The notes below the pieces were generated by a model that had not been told where the DNA came from, ran no database searches, and saw only the letters and a list, made by a program, of their open reading frames with translations. Positions 10,186-18,190 of a DNA stretch of 64,000 nt are shown piece by piece. Position numbers and translations under genes: made by a program. Numbering within the stretch: position 1 is the stretch's first letter; each line of letters starts with the position of its first letter. Source of the DNA: a virus; IMG/VR virus record IMGVR_UViG_3300044591_000410, positions 1-64,000 of that record; one strand, 5' to 3'.

Positions 10186-10452
10186 ATGCCCGGTAATAGA
10201 GATAGAAATAAAACAACTGCTGGCGTAACAAGAGAACAGGTAGAAGACTTAATTGATTCTATCTGGGCTTTTGATATTAGAAACCCAAATGAAAATGATC
10301 TGTTAATCTATAGACAAAATACAGGATACTTTGTAAATGAAACCGTTGGTGATATTACAATCTCATATGGAAACCTAGACGGAGGTGTTTCATCTTCTAC
10401 CTATCAGGCTGTGTTTAACATCAGCGGCGGAACTTCTTTAAGTGTCTTTTAA
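10186..10452 (+). CDS. Small fibre-cluster protein, unknown
   Basis: An 88-residue protein between the main fibre and the next fibre-like gene. The basic N-terminus (MPGNRDRNKTTAGVTREQVEDLI) continues with ENDLLIYRQNTGYFVNETVG, resembling the linker strings found in phage fibre and baseplate repeats. It is probably a minor fibre component or adaptor. SD ggag at 10174. Only position and composition support a structural role. Confidence 0.5.
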   Translation: MPGNRDRNKTTAGVTREQVEDLIDSIWAFDIRNPNENDLLIYRQNTGYFVNETVGDITISYGNLDGGVSSSTYQAVFNISGGTSLSVF

Positions 10453-10465
10453 TTAGGAGGTAGCA

Positions 10466-10762
10466 ATGGCTATTCAAATTCAGTTAAGAAGAGACACAGA
10501 AACTAACTGGAATACAAACGATCCCATCTTAGCTTCCGGTGAAATAGGTATTGCTACCAACTTTACACCAGCTAAGTTTAAAATCGGTAATGACACCTCA
10601 AGCTGGACTGAGTTACCATATGTTGTTGAAAATGGAAACAGCCTAGCAACCCTTACCGATGTACTGATAACAAATATTCAAGTAGGTGATTTACTTATGT
10701 ACCAGAATGGTCGTTGGGAAAACATAAGAAAAACAGTAGTGGTAGATGGTGGAAACTTTTAA
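10466..10762 (+). CDS. Short protein with major-tropism-determinant-type N-terminal domain
   Basis: A 98-residue protein starting MAIQIQLRRDTETNW, then a GEIGIATN...FKIGNDTSSWTELPY pattern. This fits the small Mtd N-terminal-type domain in many phage fibres, which typically reads QxRRdT..NW...P.L..GE.g...t..fKiGdG...W..LPY. The tail after residue 60 ends with VGDLLMYQNGRWENI, echoing the previous gene. It is probably a fibre adaptor or minor fibre. SD aggaggt is directly upstream. Confidence 0.65.
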   Translation: MAIQIQLRRDTETNWNTNDPILASGEIGIATNFTPAKFKIGNDTSSWTELPYVVENGNSLATLTDVLITNIQVGDLLMYQNGRWENIRKTVVVDGGNF

Positions 10763-10772
10763 GGAGTAATAA

Positions 10773-11873
10773 ATGTCAAATACAATTAGAATTAAAAGAA
10801 GAACAGCTGGTGGTGCTGGTGCTCCAGCTAGCTTACAAAATGCTGAATTAGCATTTAATGAAGTAACCAATGTTTTATACTATGGTAAAGGAACCGGAGT
10901 AGGTAATGCAGCTACTTCTATTATTCCAGTTGGTGGCGACGGTTATGTTGTTGACCTAACTAGCAATCAGTCAATTTCTGGGGTTAAGACCTTTACTGAT
11001 AACCTTATTGTCAACGGATCAACCAGCGGTAAAACTCTTAAGCTAGGACCAAACACAAGTATCCAGCTTTGGAACGGTGCAGCTGAAACAGGTTCTTTAG
11101 GCCATACTGGTTTAAGTTTAGGTAGCTCTACCTCGTCCAATATTGCTGGTAGCTTTACCCATACTGGATCAGTTAATATGTCTAGCGCTACACAAGTGAC
11201 TGTACCAAACATCACTGTTTCCACTTCGACAGGACAGGCAGTAAACGCTACCTCTTTAACAGGTTATATCAGCTCACAGATAACCGCAGGCTCTATTGGA
11301 ACTGTAAGCAGTGTTACTACAGCTTTCCCAACTAGCGTCTTTGTAAACCCAACAAATCCTATTACTTCTTCTGGTACACTGAGTACCTCTTTCCAGACTC
11401 AAAGCGCTAATACTGTATTTGCTGGACCAGCCACAGGAAGTAACACACCCGGCTTTAGACAGTTAGTAGCTGCCGACATCCCATCACTATCGTCTACTTA
11501 TCTACCCCTTGCTGGCGGTTCTCTATCTGGTAACCTAACAGTTGGTGGAGATCTGACCGTAAATGGTACAGTAACTACTATTAATTCTACAACCATTTCT
11601 GTAGATGATAAGACTATTGAAATCGGGGCTGTGACTTCCCCAACTGATACCACGGCAGAAGGTGGTGGTATTATCCTTAAGGGATCAACAGATAAGTCAA
11701 TGCTGTGGTATAGTGGTATAGGTTGGGCTTTTAATGACAGCCTTAGTCTTCCAGTAAACAAAACATTGAAGATTTCTGATGGTGCTACCAATAGAGAAAT
11801 CTTTGGCAGTTGGGATGTAACGGCTTCGGCTTTTGCTGTAGACTATCTATTGATTGATGGAGGAACCTATTAA
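10773..11873 (+). CDS. Fibre-like protein with Mtd-type N-terminus
   Basis: A 366-residue Ser/Thr/Gly-rich protein. The N-terminus (MSNTIRIKRRTAGGAGAPAS) and the AELAFNEVTNVLYYGKG segment fit the same RxKRR...AELA.n...LYyG domain as its neighbours. The shaft has NLTVGGDLTVNG-type beta repeats common in phage fibres. The C-terminal 30 residues end in a tyrosine with no chaperone. The stop TAA shares its last base with the ATG of the next gene (TAATG), so translation is probably coupled. Confidence 0.7.
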   Translation: MSNTIRIKRRTAGGAGAPASLQNAELAFNEVTNVLYYGKGTGVGNAATSIIPVGGDGYVVDLTSNQSISGVKTFTDNLIVNGSTSGKTLKLGPNTSIQLWNGAAETGSLGHTGLSLGSSTSSNIAGSFTHTGSVNMSSATQVTVPNITVSTSTGQAVNATSLTGYISSQITAGSIGTVSSVTTAFPTSVFVNPTNPITSSGTLSTSFQTQSANTVFAGPATGSNTPGFRQLVAADIPSLSSTYLPLAGGSLSGNLTVGGDLTVNGTVTTINSTTISVDDKTIEIGAVTSPTDTTAEGGGIILKGSTDKSMLWYSGIGWAFNDSLSLPVNKTLKISDGATNREIFGSWDVTASAFAVDYLLIDGGTY

Positions 11874-14113
11874 TGGCTAGCATCATCAAACCAAAGCGTG
11901 GTTCTGTTGCTCCAACTACCGCTAATTTGGTTGATGGTGAAATTGCTATTAATACCGCCGATAAGAAAATCTACACTAATATCGGGGGAACGGTACATGA
12001 GCTTTCACCTTCAACTGCTACGACTCCAGCTGGGACTAATACACAGGTCCAGTTTAACAACAATGGAGACTTTGGAGCTAGTTCTAACTTTACCTTTAGT
12101 TCAAACTCAGTTTCAATTAAAAATGCTTTAAGCATAACTAAACTAACAACAGGGCTTGCTGGTGTGTTTATATCTGCTGGCGAAACAACAACTACAGTGC
12201 AGGTTGTTAATAATAATTTAGAGTTTGTAACTAATCAAAGTCCCGGCAAAACAATTAAAATAAAAACAGCTAACGGCACAAACCTACTATCTTTAACTTT
12301 AGACCCAACAAATAATAAGTTAGAGTTATTAAATGAAAACGATGCTCTCACCACCTCTTTTATAGTAGACGGCACTATTACAGCAACAGTTCAAATGGAT
12401 GCTCCTTATTTCAAAGGTTATTTACTAGGAGCTACCCAACAAGAATGTAGAAATGACACAGGTTCTACTATTTCTAAAGGTACACCTGTTTATGTGGTTG
12501 GCTATTCAGGTAACCGAGTATTGATTGCTCCTGCTGAAGCTAATAACTCAGCTAAGATGCCAGCTGTTGGTCTGCTAGAAACTGATATAGCTGCTTCTCA
12601 CAACGGTCACTATACAATCCTAGGTGTAGCTAAGAACCTTAATACTAACGGTTATGCCATTAATGAAACTTTATATGTAGGAGCTACTGGTGGTTTAACC
12701 AATGTTAGACCAACCGGAGCCACTACATTAATTCAGAACATTGGTAAGGTTGTAAATGTTGGAAATAATGGTGAGATCCTAGTAATGGGTCCGGGTCGTA
12801 GTAACGATGTTCCTAACACCATTACTGCCAGAACTGGACTGTACACCAACGATGCCAATGGTATTCGTCTTTACGATTTAGACTCATCTAACTACTTAAG
12901 ACTAAGACCAGCAGACACCTTAGCCAGTGATATTAATTTTATTCTTCCTGCTGATGTCGGCACAGCTAAACAAGTTTTAGGTATCCAGTCAGTAGTTGGT
13001 AAGTCTGCAACCTTAGATTGGCAGTCTCCTGCTTATCTTAGTGATACTCAATCGTTTACCGCTAAGCAAACATTTACAAGTGGTATTGATGTCACTGGTA
13101 CTATTGCTGGTCCCGGTTCTGGTTCTTTAACAATTAGCAACGGTGCTGGTGATGTTGTTATTACATCGCCAATTACAACTATTGGTAACGGCGCTACTGA
13201 TTTTACTATTGATGCTGCTTCAGGTACAGTCGATGGCTCTGCGTTTGAATGGCAAACGGGTGATTTATCTACAGGTACTTTAGTAACAGCCGGTAATATT
13301 ACACTTCAGAATGCTGAAAAAATCCAAAACACAACAAATGGCCGGGTAGATATTGCTCCAGCCCCTTCAGCAAGCAGCTTTGGTCTATCCATTGATATGA
13401 CAAGCAAAGGTACAGGAGCCAGACTAACAACCGTAACAGGTACATCAGGCACTACACTAAGTACTGGTGTTTTAGAATCCTTGGTTGAATTCCAAAGTCC
13501 TAAGCTTACCCTGACAACAACAACACCAAGCACTTCTGTTGGTGGTTGTCTTGAATACGACGGTAAAGTTACTTATGCTAACACGGCTTCTGGTCGTGGT
13601 TTAATGGTAACTGAGCAAACAAGTATTCTAACATCTTCAAGAAATATTAACAGTGCTACTGGTAACCAGAATATATTTGGCGCTCCACAGGATGTTATTA
13701 CATTGGCTGCTAATACTACTTACATGATCCGTGGTTACCTATTCTTAAGTATGGGTACAACAACAGCTAGACATATAGCATTAAGGTTTACTGAAAGTGT
13801 TTCTGTAAATCATCCTACAATTCATTTCTCCACAATAGGAATGCCTTCTACTGGCGGTGCTGCGTTAAGAGCACAAGATATGGCTTATTTTGTAACAACA
13901 GGTGGTGGTAATATGACACAAAGCACTATTACTAATGCTAACTACAACGCTTGGATTACTGGGTTAATAACAACTGTAGACTCAGTTACTATTACCCCAC
14001 AGATTGCATTCAGTGCTGCACCGGGTAATACCTGTTCTGTGAATATGGGTACTTATATTTCGTTTATTCCCTGTGGTTCTAATACTATGGCCGCTGTTGG
14101 TCCTTGGAGTTAA
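11873..14113 (+). CDS. Fibre protein with probable receptor-binding C-terminal domain
   Basis: A 746-residue fibre-type protein. It opens with MASIIKPKRGSVAP and the DGEIAINTADKKIYTNIGGT pattern, the third Mtd-type N-terminus in a row. Residues about 185-310 form a distinct block (GSTISKGTPVYVVGYSGNRV onward) resembling capsid-stabilising or fibre beta domains. The last 150 residues, with AANTTYMIRGYLFLSMGTTT and AFSAAPGNTC, look like a jelly-roll receptor-binding tip. It is the last fibre gene before the lysis cluster. Confidence 0.72.
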   Translation: MASIIKPKRGSVAPTTANLVDGEIAINTADKKIYTNIGGTVHELSPSTATTPAGTNTQVQFNNNGDFGASSNFTFSSNSVSIKNALSITKLTTGLAGVFISAGETTTTVQVVNNNLEFVTNQSPGKTIKIKTANGTNLLSLTLDPTNNKLELLNENDALTTSFIVDGTITATVQMDAPYFKGYLLGATQQECRNDTGSTISKGTPVYVVGYSGNRVLIAPAEANNSAKMPAVGLLETDIAASHNGHYTILGVAKNLNTNGYAINETLYVGATGGLTNVRPTGATTLIQNIGKVVNVGNNGEILVMGPGRSNDVPNTITARTGLYTNDANGIRLYDLDSSNYLRLRPADTLASDINFILPADVGTAKQVLGIQSVVGKSATLDWQSPAYLSDTQSFTAKQTFTSGIDVTGTIAGPGSGSLTISNGAGDVVITSPITTIGNGATDFTIDAASGTVDGSAFEWQTGDLSTGTLVTAGNITLQNAEKIQNTTNGRVDIAPAPSASSFGLSIDMTSKGTGARLTTVTGTSGTTLSTGVLESLVEFQSPKLTLTTTTPSTSVGGCLEYDGKVTYANTASGRGLMVTEQTSILTSSRNINSATGNQNIFGAPQDVITLAANTTYMIRGYLFLSMGTTTARHIALRFTESVSVNHPTIHFSTIGMPSTGGAALRAQDMAYFVTTGGGNMTQSTITNANYNAWITGLITTVDSVTITPQIAFSAAPGNTCSVNMGTYISFIPCGSNTMAAVGPWS

Positions 14114-14116
14114 TAC

Positions 14117-14467
14117 ATGAAAAACGACATCTTTGATACTACGGAGTCTATGCTAACCAGATATGGTATAGACATTGGTTTGTTATTATCTGGTTTCTTT
14201 GGTGCATTGCTCCTAGTATCACGGAAGTCGGGGCAAAAGCTTGGCACATCTTTAGCAGCTCTCATGGCTGGTACTGCGTGTGCTAACTACTTGACACCCA
14301 TTGTTTTAAACTACATGCCTGAAACAGTTCGGTTAAATGGCAAGTATGCCATAGCCTTTGCTATGGGCTTCCTAGGTCTTAAAGGTCTTGAGTTTATTAT
14401 TGATACTTATATAATCGCTAAAAAACAAGAGACACATAAAAAGACCAGAAAGAAGAGGAAACACTGA
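14117..14467 (+). CDS. Small membrane protein, holin candidate
   Basis: A 116-residue protein with three hydrophobic segments (about 20-37, 45-66, 80-103) and a very basic C-terminal tail (KKQETHKKTRKKRKH). This topology fits class I-type phage holins, and it lies just after the fibre genes, where T7 has its holin gene 17.5. The TGA stop overlaps the next ATG (TGATG). Assignment is by topology and place; no family motif was recognised. Confidence 0.5.
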   Translation: MKNDIFDTTESMLTRYGIDIGLLLSGFFGALLLVSRKSGQKLGTSLAALMAGTACANYLTPIVLNYMPETVRLNGKYAIAFAMGFLGLKGLEFIIDTYIIAKKQETHKKTRKKRKH

Positions 14468-14901
14468 TGGTTCCTGAACTATTGTCAATGCTAGGTGGTG
14501 GAGTTGTTGGATTTATCTTTCGGTTTATGGCTGAGAAAAGACAAGACCAGAAAGAGATGTTTAATAGATTATTACAATTAAACAATGTCCAGCAAGAGAA
14601 TTATGACAAAGCTGCTAAGCGAGTTCCCATAGATGTTGGCAAGGGAATCCGTCAGTTAATCGTCCTAACTGTATTGTTTGCAGCTCTTTGCGCTCCCTTT
14701 GTCTTACCCTTCTTTGGTCTACCTACCTTCGTAGAAGTAGATAAAGTAGAGTCAGATAAGTTGTTTGGCCTAATAGGTGGATCTACTAGTAAGGTCTTTG
14801 TAGAACTCAATGGGTATCTCTATTCATCTGAGCTAAGACAGATACTAGTGAGCATCGTAGGTTTCTACTTCGGATCATCCGCTGCAAGTAATAAGAACTG
14901 A
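14467..14901 (+). CDS. Membrane protein of the lysis/packaging cluster
   Basis: A 144-residue protein with an N-terminal Gly-rich hydrophobic helix (LLSMLGGGVVGFIFRF), a charged helical stretch (25-55), a strong membrane segment (about 64-85, LIVLTVLFAALCAPFVLPFF), and a weakly hydrophobic C-terminus ending GFYFGSSAAS. Proteins of this shape recur beside terminase genes of T7-like aquatic phages, sometimes labelled holin. It may act with the preceding gene. Function is inferred from position only. Confidence 0.5.
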   Translation: MVPELLSMLGGGVVGFIFRFMAEKRQDQKEMFNRLLQLNNVQQENYDKAAKRVPIDVGKGIRQLIVLTVLFAALCAPFVLPFFGLPTFVEVDKVESDKLFGLIGGSTSKVFVELNGYLYSSELRQILVSIVGFYFGSSAASNKN

Positions 14902-14908
14902 GGTAACT

Positions 14909-15142
14909 ATGGTTAAACTATATTTATTATTAATATCTTTGTTATCTATAGGATGTGCTAGTGACCCTAAGATCATCCCAGATGTTACTGGTGACAGTGT
15001 ACTTATGATGAAACTCAAGCATGATATAACCAACAACTCTGTAGACTGTAGCTATGGCTGGTTATTCTGGTATGTACCAATTGCCCTCGTTTTACTAATG
15101 TGGGCGTATAAAACCTTTATGAAAAAGGAAAAGAATGGCTAA
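14909..15142 (+). CDS. Lipoprotein with C-terminal membrane segment, u-spanin-like
   Basis: A 77-residue protein. It begins with a lipoprotein signal: hydrophobic residues 4-14 and a lipobox LSIGC with Cys16. A strong transmembrane helix lies near the C-terminus (about 49-68, WLFWYVPIALVLLMWAYKTF), then KKEKNG. An N-terminal outer-membrane lipid anchor plus a C-terminal inner-membrane helix is the layout of unimolecular spanins (T1 gp11 type). The connecting ectodomain is only about 33 residues, much shorter than known u-spanins. No separate Rz/Rz1 pair was found. The topology implies a Gram-negative host. Confidence 0.5.
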   Translation: MVKLYLLLISLLSIGCASDPKIIPDVTGDSVLMMKLKHDITNNSVDCSYGWLFWYVPIALVLLMWAYKTFMKKEKNG

Positions 15143-15743
15143 AAAATCAGAACAGATGCAAAGAGATGCTTGGCTTGCTAAACAATCTAAAGCACAACAG
15201 AAAAGAGATACTAGGTCTGCTAAAAAAGCAGAAATAAACGAAGCTAAGGCTGAGTCAAATAGAGTAGCTGCTGAAGCTAGAGCACTAAGAGAACAACAAC
15301 GAGCAGAAGCTAAAAGACTAAGAGAAGAAGAATGGGCTGCTAAAAACCCACAGAAAGCTGCTGCTCAAGCCGCTAAGCAAGAAGCAGCTAATAAAGCAGC
15401 TGCCCAAGCAACTCTTAGAAGAAAAGCCGAAGAAGAGTATCGTAGATTGGAAACAGAAAAGCTAATAGAAAAATCTAAAGGCTGGAGATACGCTTATGAC
15501 AAGGCTCAGTTATGGTTGCCTGAATCAGCTAGTAGACCCGGTAAGATTGATTGGAGCAGAGGAACTAAAGGTACTGGGTTTGGTACATCTGGTGGTTGGC
15601 AAGCATTTGATAAACAAACAGGACAAACAAAACAAGGGTTTAACCCAGCTGGTTATAGCGCTGGTTTAACTAAAAGAAAAGCTCTAGACTATAAGAATAA
15701 CGAATGGTGGGCTTTTAAATCTAAGTATCCCGGTTCAATGTAA
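15135..15743 (+). CDS. Lys/Ala/Glu-rich helical protein, unknown
   Basis: A 202-residue protein. Residues 1-115 are a continuous charged helix rich in K, A, E, Q and R, likely a coiled coil. The C-terminal third is different, with many aromatic residues (GWRYAYDKAQLWLPESASRPG and NNEWWAFKSKYPG). The start overlaps the upstream stop by 8 nt. It lies between lysis candidates and terminase, where T7-like phages often carry small poorly known virion or packaging factors. No function is recognised. Confidence 0.6.
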   Translation: MAKKSEQMQRDAWLAKQSKAQQKRDTRSAKKAEINEAKAESNRVAAEARALREQQRAEAKRLREEEWAAKNPQKAAAQAAKQEAANKAAAQATLRRKAEEEYRRLETEKLIEKSKGWRYAYDKAQLWLPESASRPGKIDWSRGTKGTGFGTSGGWQAFDKQTGQTKQGFNPAGYSAGLTKRKALDYKNNEWWAFKSKYPGSM

Positions 15744-15754
15744 AAAAGGTAAAA

Positions 15755-15946
15755 ATGAAAAAAATGAAACCAAAGGGTAAGGCTGGTAAGGCCGCTGTAG
15801 AGCGGCTTGGTCGTACCTATAAGACTGGTGGCTTTGGCAAGATTGCTAGTAAAGCCGCCAAGAAGTATGGTTCAAAAGCCGCTGGCGAACGAGTAGCCGG
15901 GGCTGTGTATTGGGGAATGGTAAAGAAAAAGAAAGGTTCAAAATGA
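15755..15946 (+). CDS. Small basic protein, unknown
   Basis: A 63-residue, very basic protein (MKKMKPKGKAGKAAVERLGR, ending VKKKKGSK) with a central KIASKAAKKYGSKAAGERV helix. Composition suggests nucleic-acid binding or a minor virion protein. The stop overlaps the next start (ATGA). Confidence 0.5.
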   Translation: MKKMKPKGKAGKAAVERLGRTYKTGGFGKIASKAAKKYGSKAAGERVAGAVYWGMVKKKKGSK

Positions 15947-16029
15947 AGAACATGAAATCAAAGAAGATGATGTCTAAGGAAATGCCTGTTAAGAAGAAGA
16001 AGGTTGCAAAGAAGAAGGGAATGAAGTAA
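15943..16029 (+). CDS. 28-residue Lys/Met-rich peptide
   Basis: The ATG at 15943 overlaps the TGA of the upstream gene. The peptide is almost entirely Lys and Met with a KKKKVAKKKG core. It resembles the preceding gene's C-terminus and may be a duplicated tail or a DNA-binding micro-protein. It is too short for a family call. Confidence 0.35.
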   Translation: MKNMKSKKMMSKEMPVKKKKVAKKKGMK

Positions 16030-16030
16030 T

Positions 16031-16141
16031 ATGGAATCATTTATTGGTTCAATCTGGTTTGCCTGCTTTACATTTGTAGGTGGCTATGTCCTTGGTAATG
16101 TCTTTGGCATTGCTGAGCTTGGAAAGGTATTCAAGAAGTGA
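16031..16141 (+). CDS. 36-residue single-pass membrane peptide
   Basis: It encodes MESFIGSIWFACFTFVGGYV followed by LGNVFGIAELGKVFKK: one hydrophobic helix (about 5-22) and a basic end. Its TGA overlaps the GTG of TerS (GTGA), supporting a translated, coupled gene. Function unknown. Confidence 0.45.
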   Translation: MESFIGSIWFACFTFVGGYVLGNVFGIAELGKVFKK

Positions 16142-16368
16142 ATACTCCCGAGCTTATCAACGCCCTCAACCGGGAACTGTTGATGAAGCTCATGGATGAT
16201 CTAAATGATCCCATGAAGTGCAGCCCCGGTCTGTATACGGTTATCCGAGGGATCATTAACGATAACCGGGAAGTCTTAGATTCCATCTCCCACAAGGAGC
16301 TGGATACCGTGGAAGAAGCCTTGAAGACCAAGGCTCCCTTCCGATTCAAGTCAGCCGCCATAGGTTGA
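16138..16368 (+). CDS. Terminase small subunit (T7 gp18-like)
   Basis: A 76-residue protein. The segment LLMKLMDDLNDPMKCSPGLY with TVIRGIINDNRE aligns with T7 gp18 (RMLADLSDDERRSPQLYNAI then NKLLDRHK), including the conserved SP.LY core. T7 gp18 is 89 aa. It starts at GTG 16138, coupled to the upstream membrane peptide, and ends before a terminator and TerL. TerS recognises concatemer DNA and regulates the motor. Confidence 0.72.
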   Translation: MNTPELINALNRELLMKLMDDLNDPMKCSPGLYTVIRGIINDNREVLDSISHKELDTVEEALKTKAPFRFKSAAIG

Positions 16369-16402
16369 CTGGCTCCTGTCAAGGGAGTTTCGCTACCAGA
16401 GG

Positions 16403-16436
16403 GGCTAGGATGGCTTAAGTGTCATCCTAGCCTTTT
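16403..16436 (+). terminator. Intrinsic terminator between TerS and TerL
   Basis: GGCTAGGATG (16403-16412) pairs perfectly with CATCCTAGCC (16423-16432), a 10-bp stem with a 10-nt loop, followed by TTTT. Confidence 0.72.
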
Positions 16437-16449
16437 AAGGCGGTCTGGG

Positions 16450-16494
16450 TAGCCCCCGGACCAAGGAAGCCCTAGGATTGGCTCTTAGGGGCTA
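16450..16494 (+). repeat. Inverted repeat with the TAGCCCC/GGGGCTA stem upstream of TerL
   Basis: TAGCCCC (16450-16456) can pair with GGGGCTA (16488-16494), enclosing CCTA/TAGG arms at about 16471-16489. The same 7-nt stem recurs at 1432 and, with arms swapped, at 53030. It could be a second terminator or a processing site just before the TerL SD. Confidence 0.4.
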
Positions 16495-16507
16495 GAAAGA
16501 GGTGACC

Positions 16508-18190
16508 ATGCAAGTACCAAAAGAAATGTTAGAGGACTTTAGGAACCATTTATGGGCGTGCTTTAAGTATTTAGGACTAGGGGAACCTACCCCTGTCCAG
16601 TATATTATTGCCCAGAGACTACAGGAGGGCCGTCAGGACTTCCAGTTACAGGCAGGCCGAGGCTTCGGTAAGTCTGTAATAGCCTCCTGCTTCGTCAGTT
16701 GGCTGTTGCTAAAGAATCCCAACAGAACTATTCTGGTTACCTCAGCTACCGCAGATAGAGCTGCTAAGTTTATTTCTCAGACCCGTAATATCCTACGGCT
16801 AGTTCCCTATTGCAAGCATATGGAACCCCAAGACTTTGATAAAGACAATGCTTTTGGTTTTAATTTACATAACCGGAGTATCTTTAGTCAGGACTTGAAT
16901 CTAACGGCCAGAGGTATTACAGGTCAGATCACGGGTTTACACGCTGATGATATCATTGCGGATGACCTAGAGATCCCCGAAAACTCAGATAGCCCCGCAT
17001 CACGGGAAAAACTGTATAACAAGGTTCAGGAGTTTGAGCAGGTTCGTAATAAAATCCCTGATGGCAGGGTAATATTCCTAGGTACTCCTCAAACAAAGGA
17101 TAGTATTTATATTAAATTAAAAGAAAACTATACTATTCTTAAGTTCCCCAGCGAGATGCCCGATGTTAATATACCCGATGAGTGTGAGGATGTTGATGAA
17201 TACATCCTAAGTCTAGGCGTAGACGCTGGTGAACCCACACAGCCCGAGCGGTTCTCCAAGGAAGTACTCAAAAAGGTAGAAGCTAAGATTGGCCCTACCC
17301 TTTATGCTTTGAACTACAAGCTTATTACTTCTTTGGCTGACAACAAAAAGTACCCACTCAGGCTTCAGGATCTAATAGTCATGGATACTTCTCCTGACTT
17401 GTTTCCTGAAAAGGTTGTTTGGGCTAATGCTGTGCCAAATAAACGAGTCAATAGCTACGGAATGAAAGACGATCTTGTTTATGAACCTATGTGGGTATCT
17501 AACAACTTTGTTGAGTACACTCAAAGTGCTATGTTCATTGATCCTTCAGGTCGTGGTGCAGACGAAACAGCAATTTGTGTAGCATCTACGGTAAATGGTT
17601 ACATTGTTATCCATGAAATCTTTGGATTACCCGGTGGCTATGACTCAGTAACCTTGGAAAAGATTGCTAAGGTTTGTCAACAATATGATATTAACCTTAT
17701 AAGATACGAAAGTAACTTCGGTGATGGTATGTTTGGACAGTTACTAAGGCCCGTTATTGCAGAAATGTGTGGAGCCGTAGCTGTTGAAGAATATAGAGTA
17801 ACCGGAGCAAAAGAACGGCGTATTCTTAATATCCTAGAACCAGTAATAGCCCAGCACAAACTGGTATTTAATACTAAAGCTATCAAAGACCAAGAGACAC
17901 AAAAGCAAATAACAAGACTAACCGAGCGTCGTGGGGCTTTGAAACACGATGACCGGGTAGACTGCATTGCTGCTGCTGTGTCATACTGGAGCGATAGCAT
18001 TGGTATGAATCCTGATACTATTATTGAAAAAAACAAACAAAGAGAACATCAGGATACCGTTAAAGAATGGCTAAGCAATAAACGAGTTATGGGTTTATTA
18101 GGAGAACGAGTGAGTGGTGCTGTTTTATTTAATGGTAAACCTATAAAAGAAAACAAGTATAAAACTATTTTCAAAAGGAATAATATATGA
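16508..18190 (+). CDS. Terminase large subunit (T7 gp19-like packaging ATPase/nuclease)
   Basis: A 560-residue motor that translocates DNA into the prohead and cuts it. Walker A is GRGFGKS (residues 50-56), Walker B is DDIIADD (near 145-151), and the C-terminal RuvC-like nuclease starts FIDPSGRGADET with the first acidic residue at D345. HDDRVDC near residue 480 gives the later acidic site. Length is close to T7 gp19 (586 aa). I use ATG 16508, 5 nt after an SD (GAGG), rather than GTG 16502, which overlaps that SD. The stop overlaps the next start (ATGA). Confidence 0.92.
   Translation: MQVPKEMLEDFRNHLWACFKYLGLGEPTPVQYIIAQRLQEGRQDFQLQAGRGFGKSVIASCFVSWLLLKNPNRTILVTSATADRAAKFISQTRNILRLVPYCKHMEPQDFDKDNAFGFNLHNRSIFSQDLNLTARGITGQITGLHADDIIADDLEIPENSDSPASREKLYNKVQEFEQVRNKIPDGRVIFLGTPQTKDSIYIKLKENYTILKFPSEMPDVNIPDECEDVDEYILSLGVDAGEPTQPERFSKEVLKKVEAKIGPTLYALNYKLITSLADNKKYPLRLQDLIVMDTSPDLFPEKVVWANAVPNKRVNSYGMKDDLVYEPMWVSNNFVEYTQSAMFIDPSGRGADETAICVASTVNGYIVIHEIFGLPGGYDSVTLEKIAKVCQQYDINLIRYESNFGDGMFGQLLRPVIAEMCGAVAVEEYRVTGAKERRILNILEPVIAQHKLVFNTKAIKDQETQKQITRLTERRGALKHDDRVDCIAAAVSYWSDSIGMNPDTIIEKNKQREHQDTVKEWLSNKRVMGLLGERVSGAVLFNGKPIKENKYKTIFKRNNI

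Noticed and set aside
10466-14113. Diversity-generating retroelement suggested by Mtd-type domains
   Set aside because: No reverse transcriptase gene and no template/variable repeat pair seen; these N-terminal domains are common in ordinary fibres.
16502-16507. GTG start for TerL two codons upstream of the chosen ATG
   Set aside because: The GTG is part of the SD for the ATG at 16508 and has no SD of its own.
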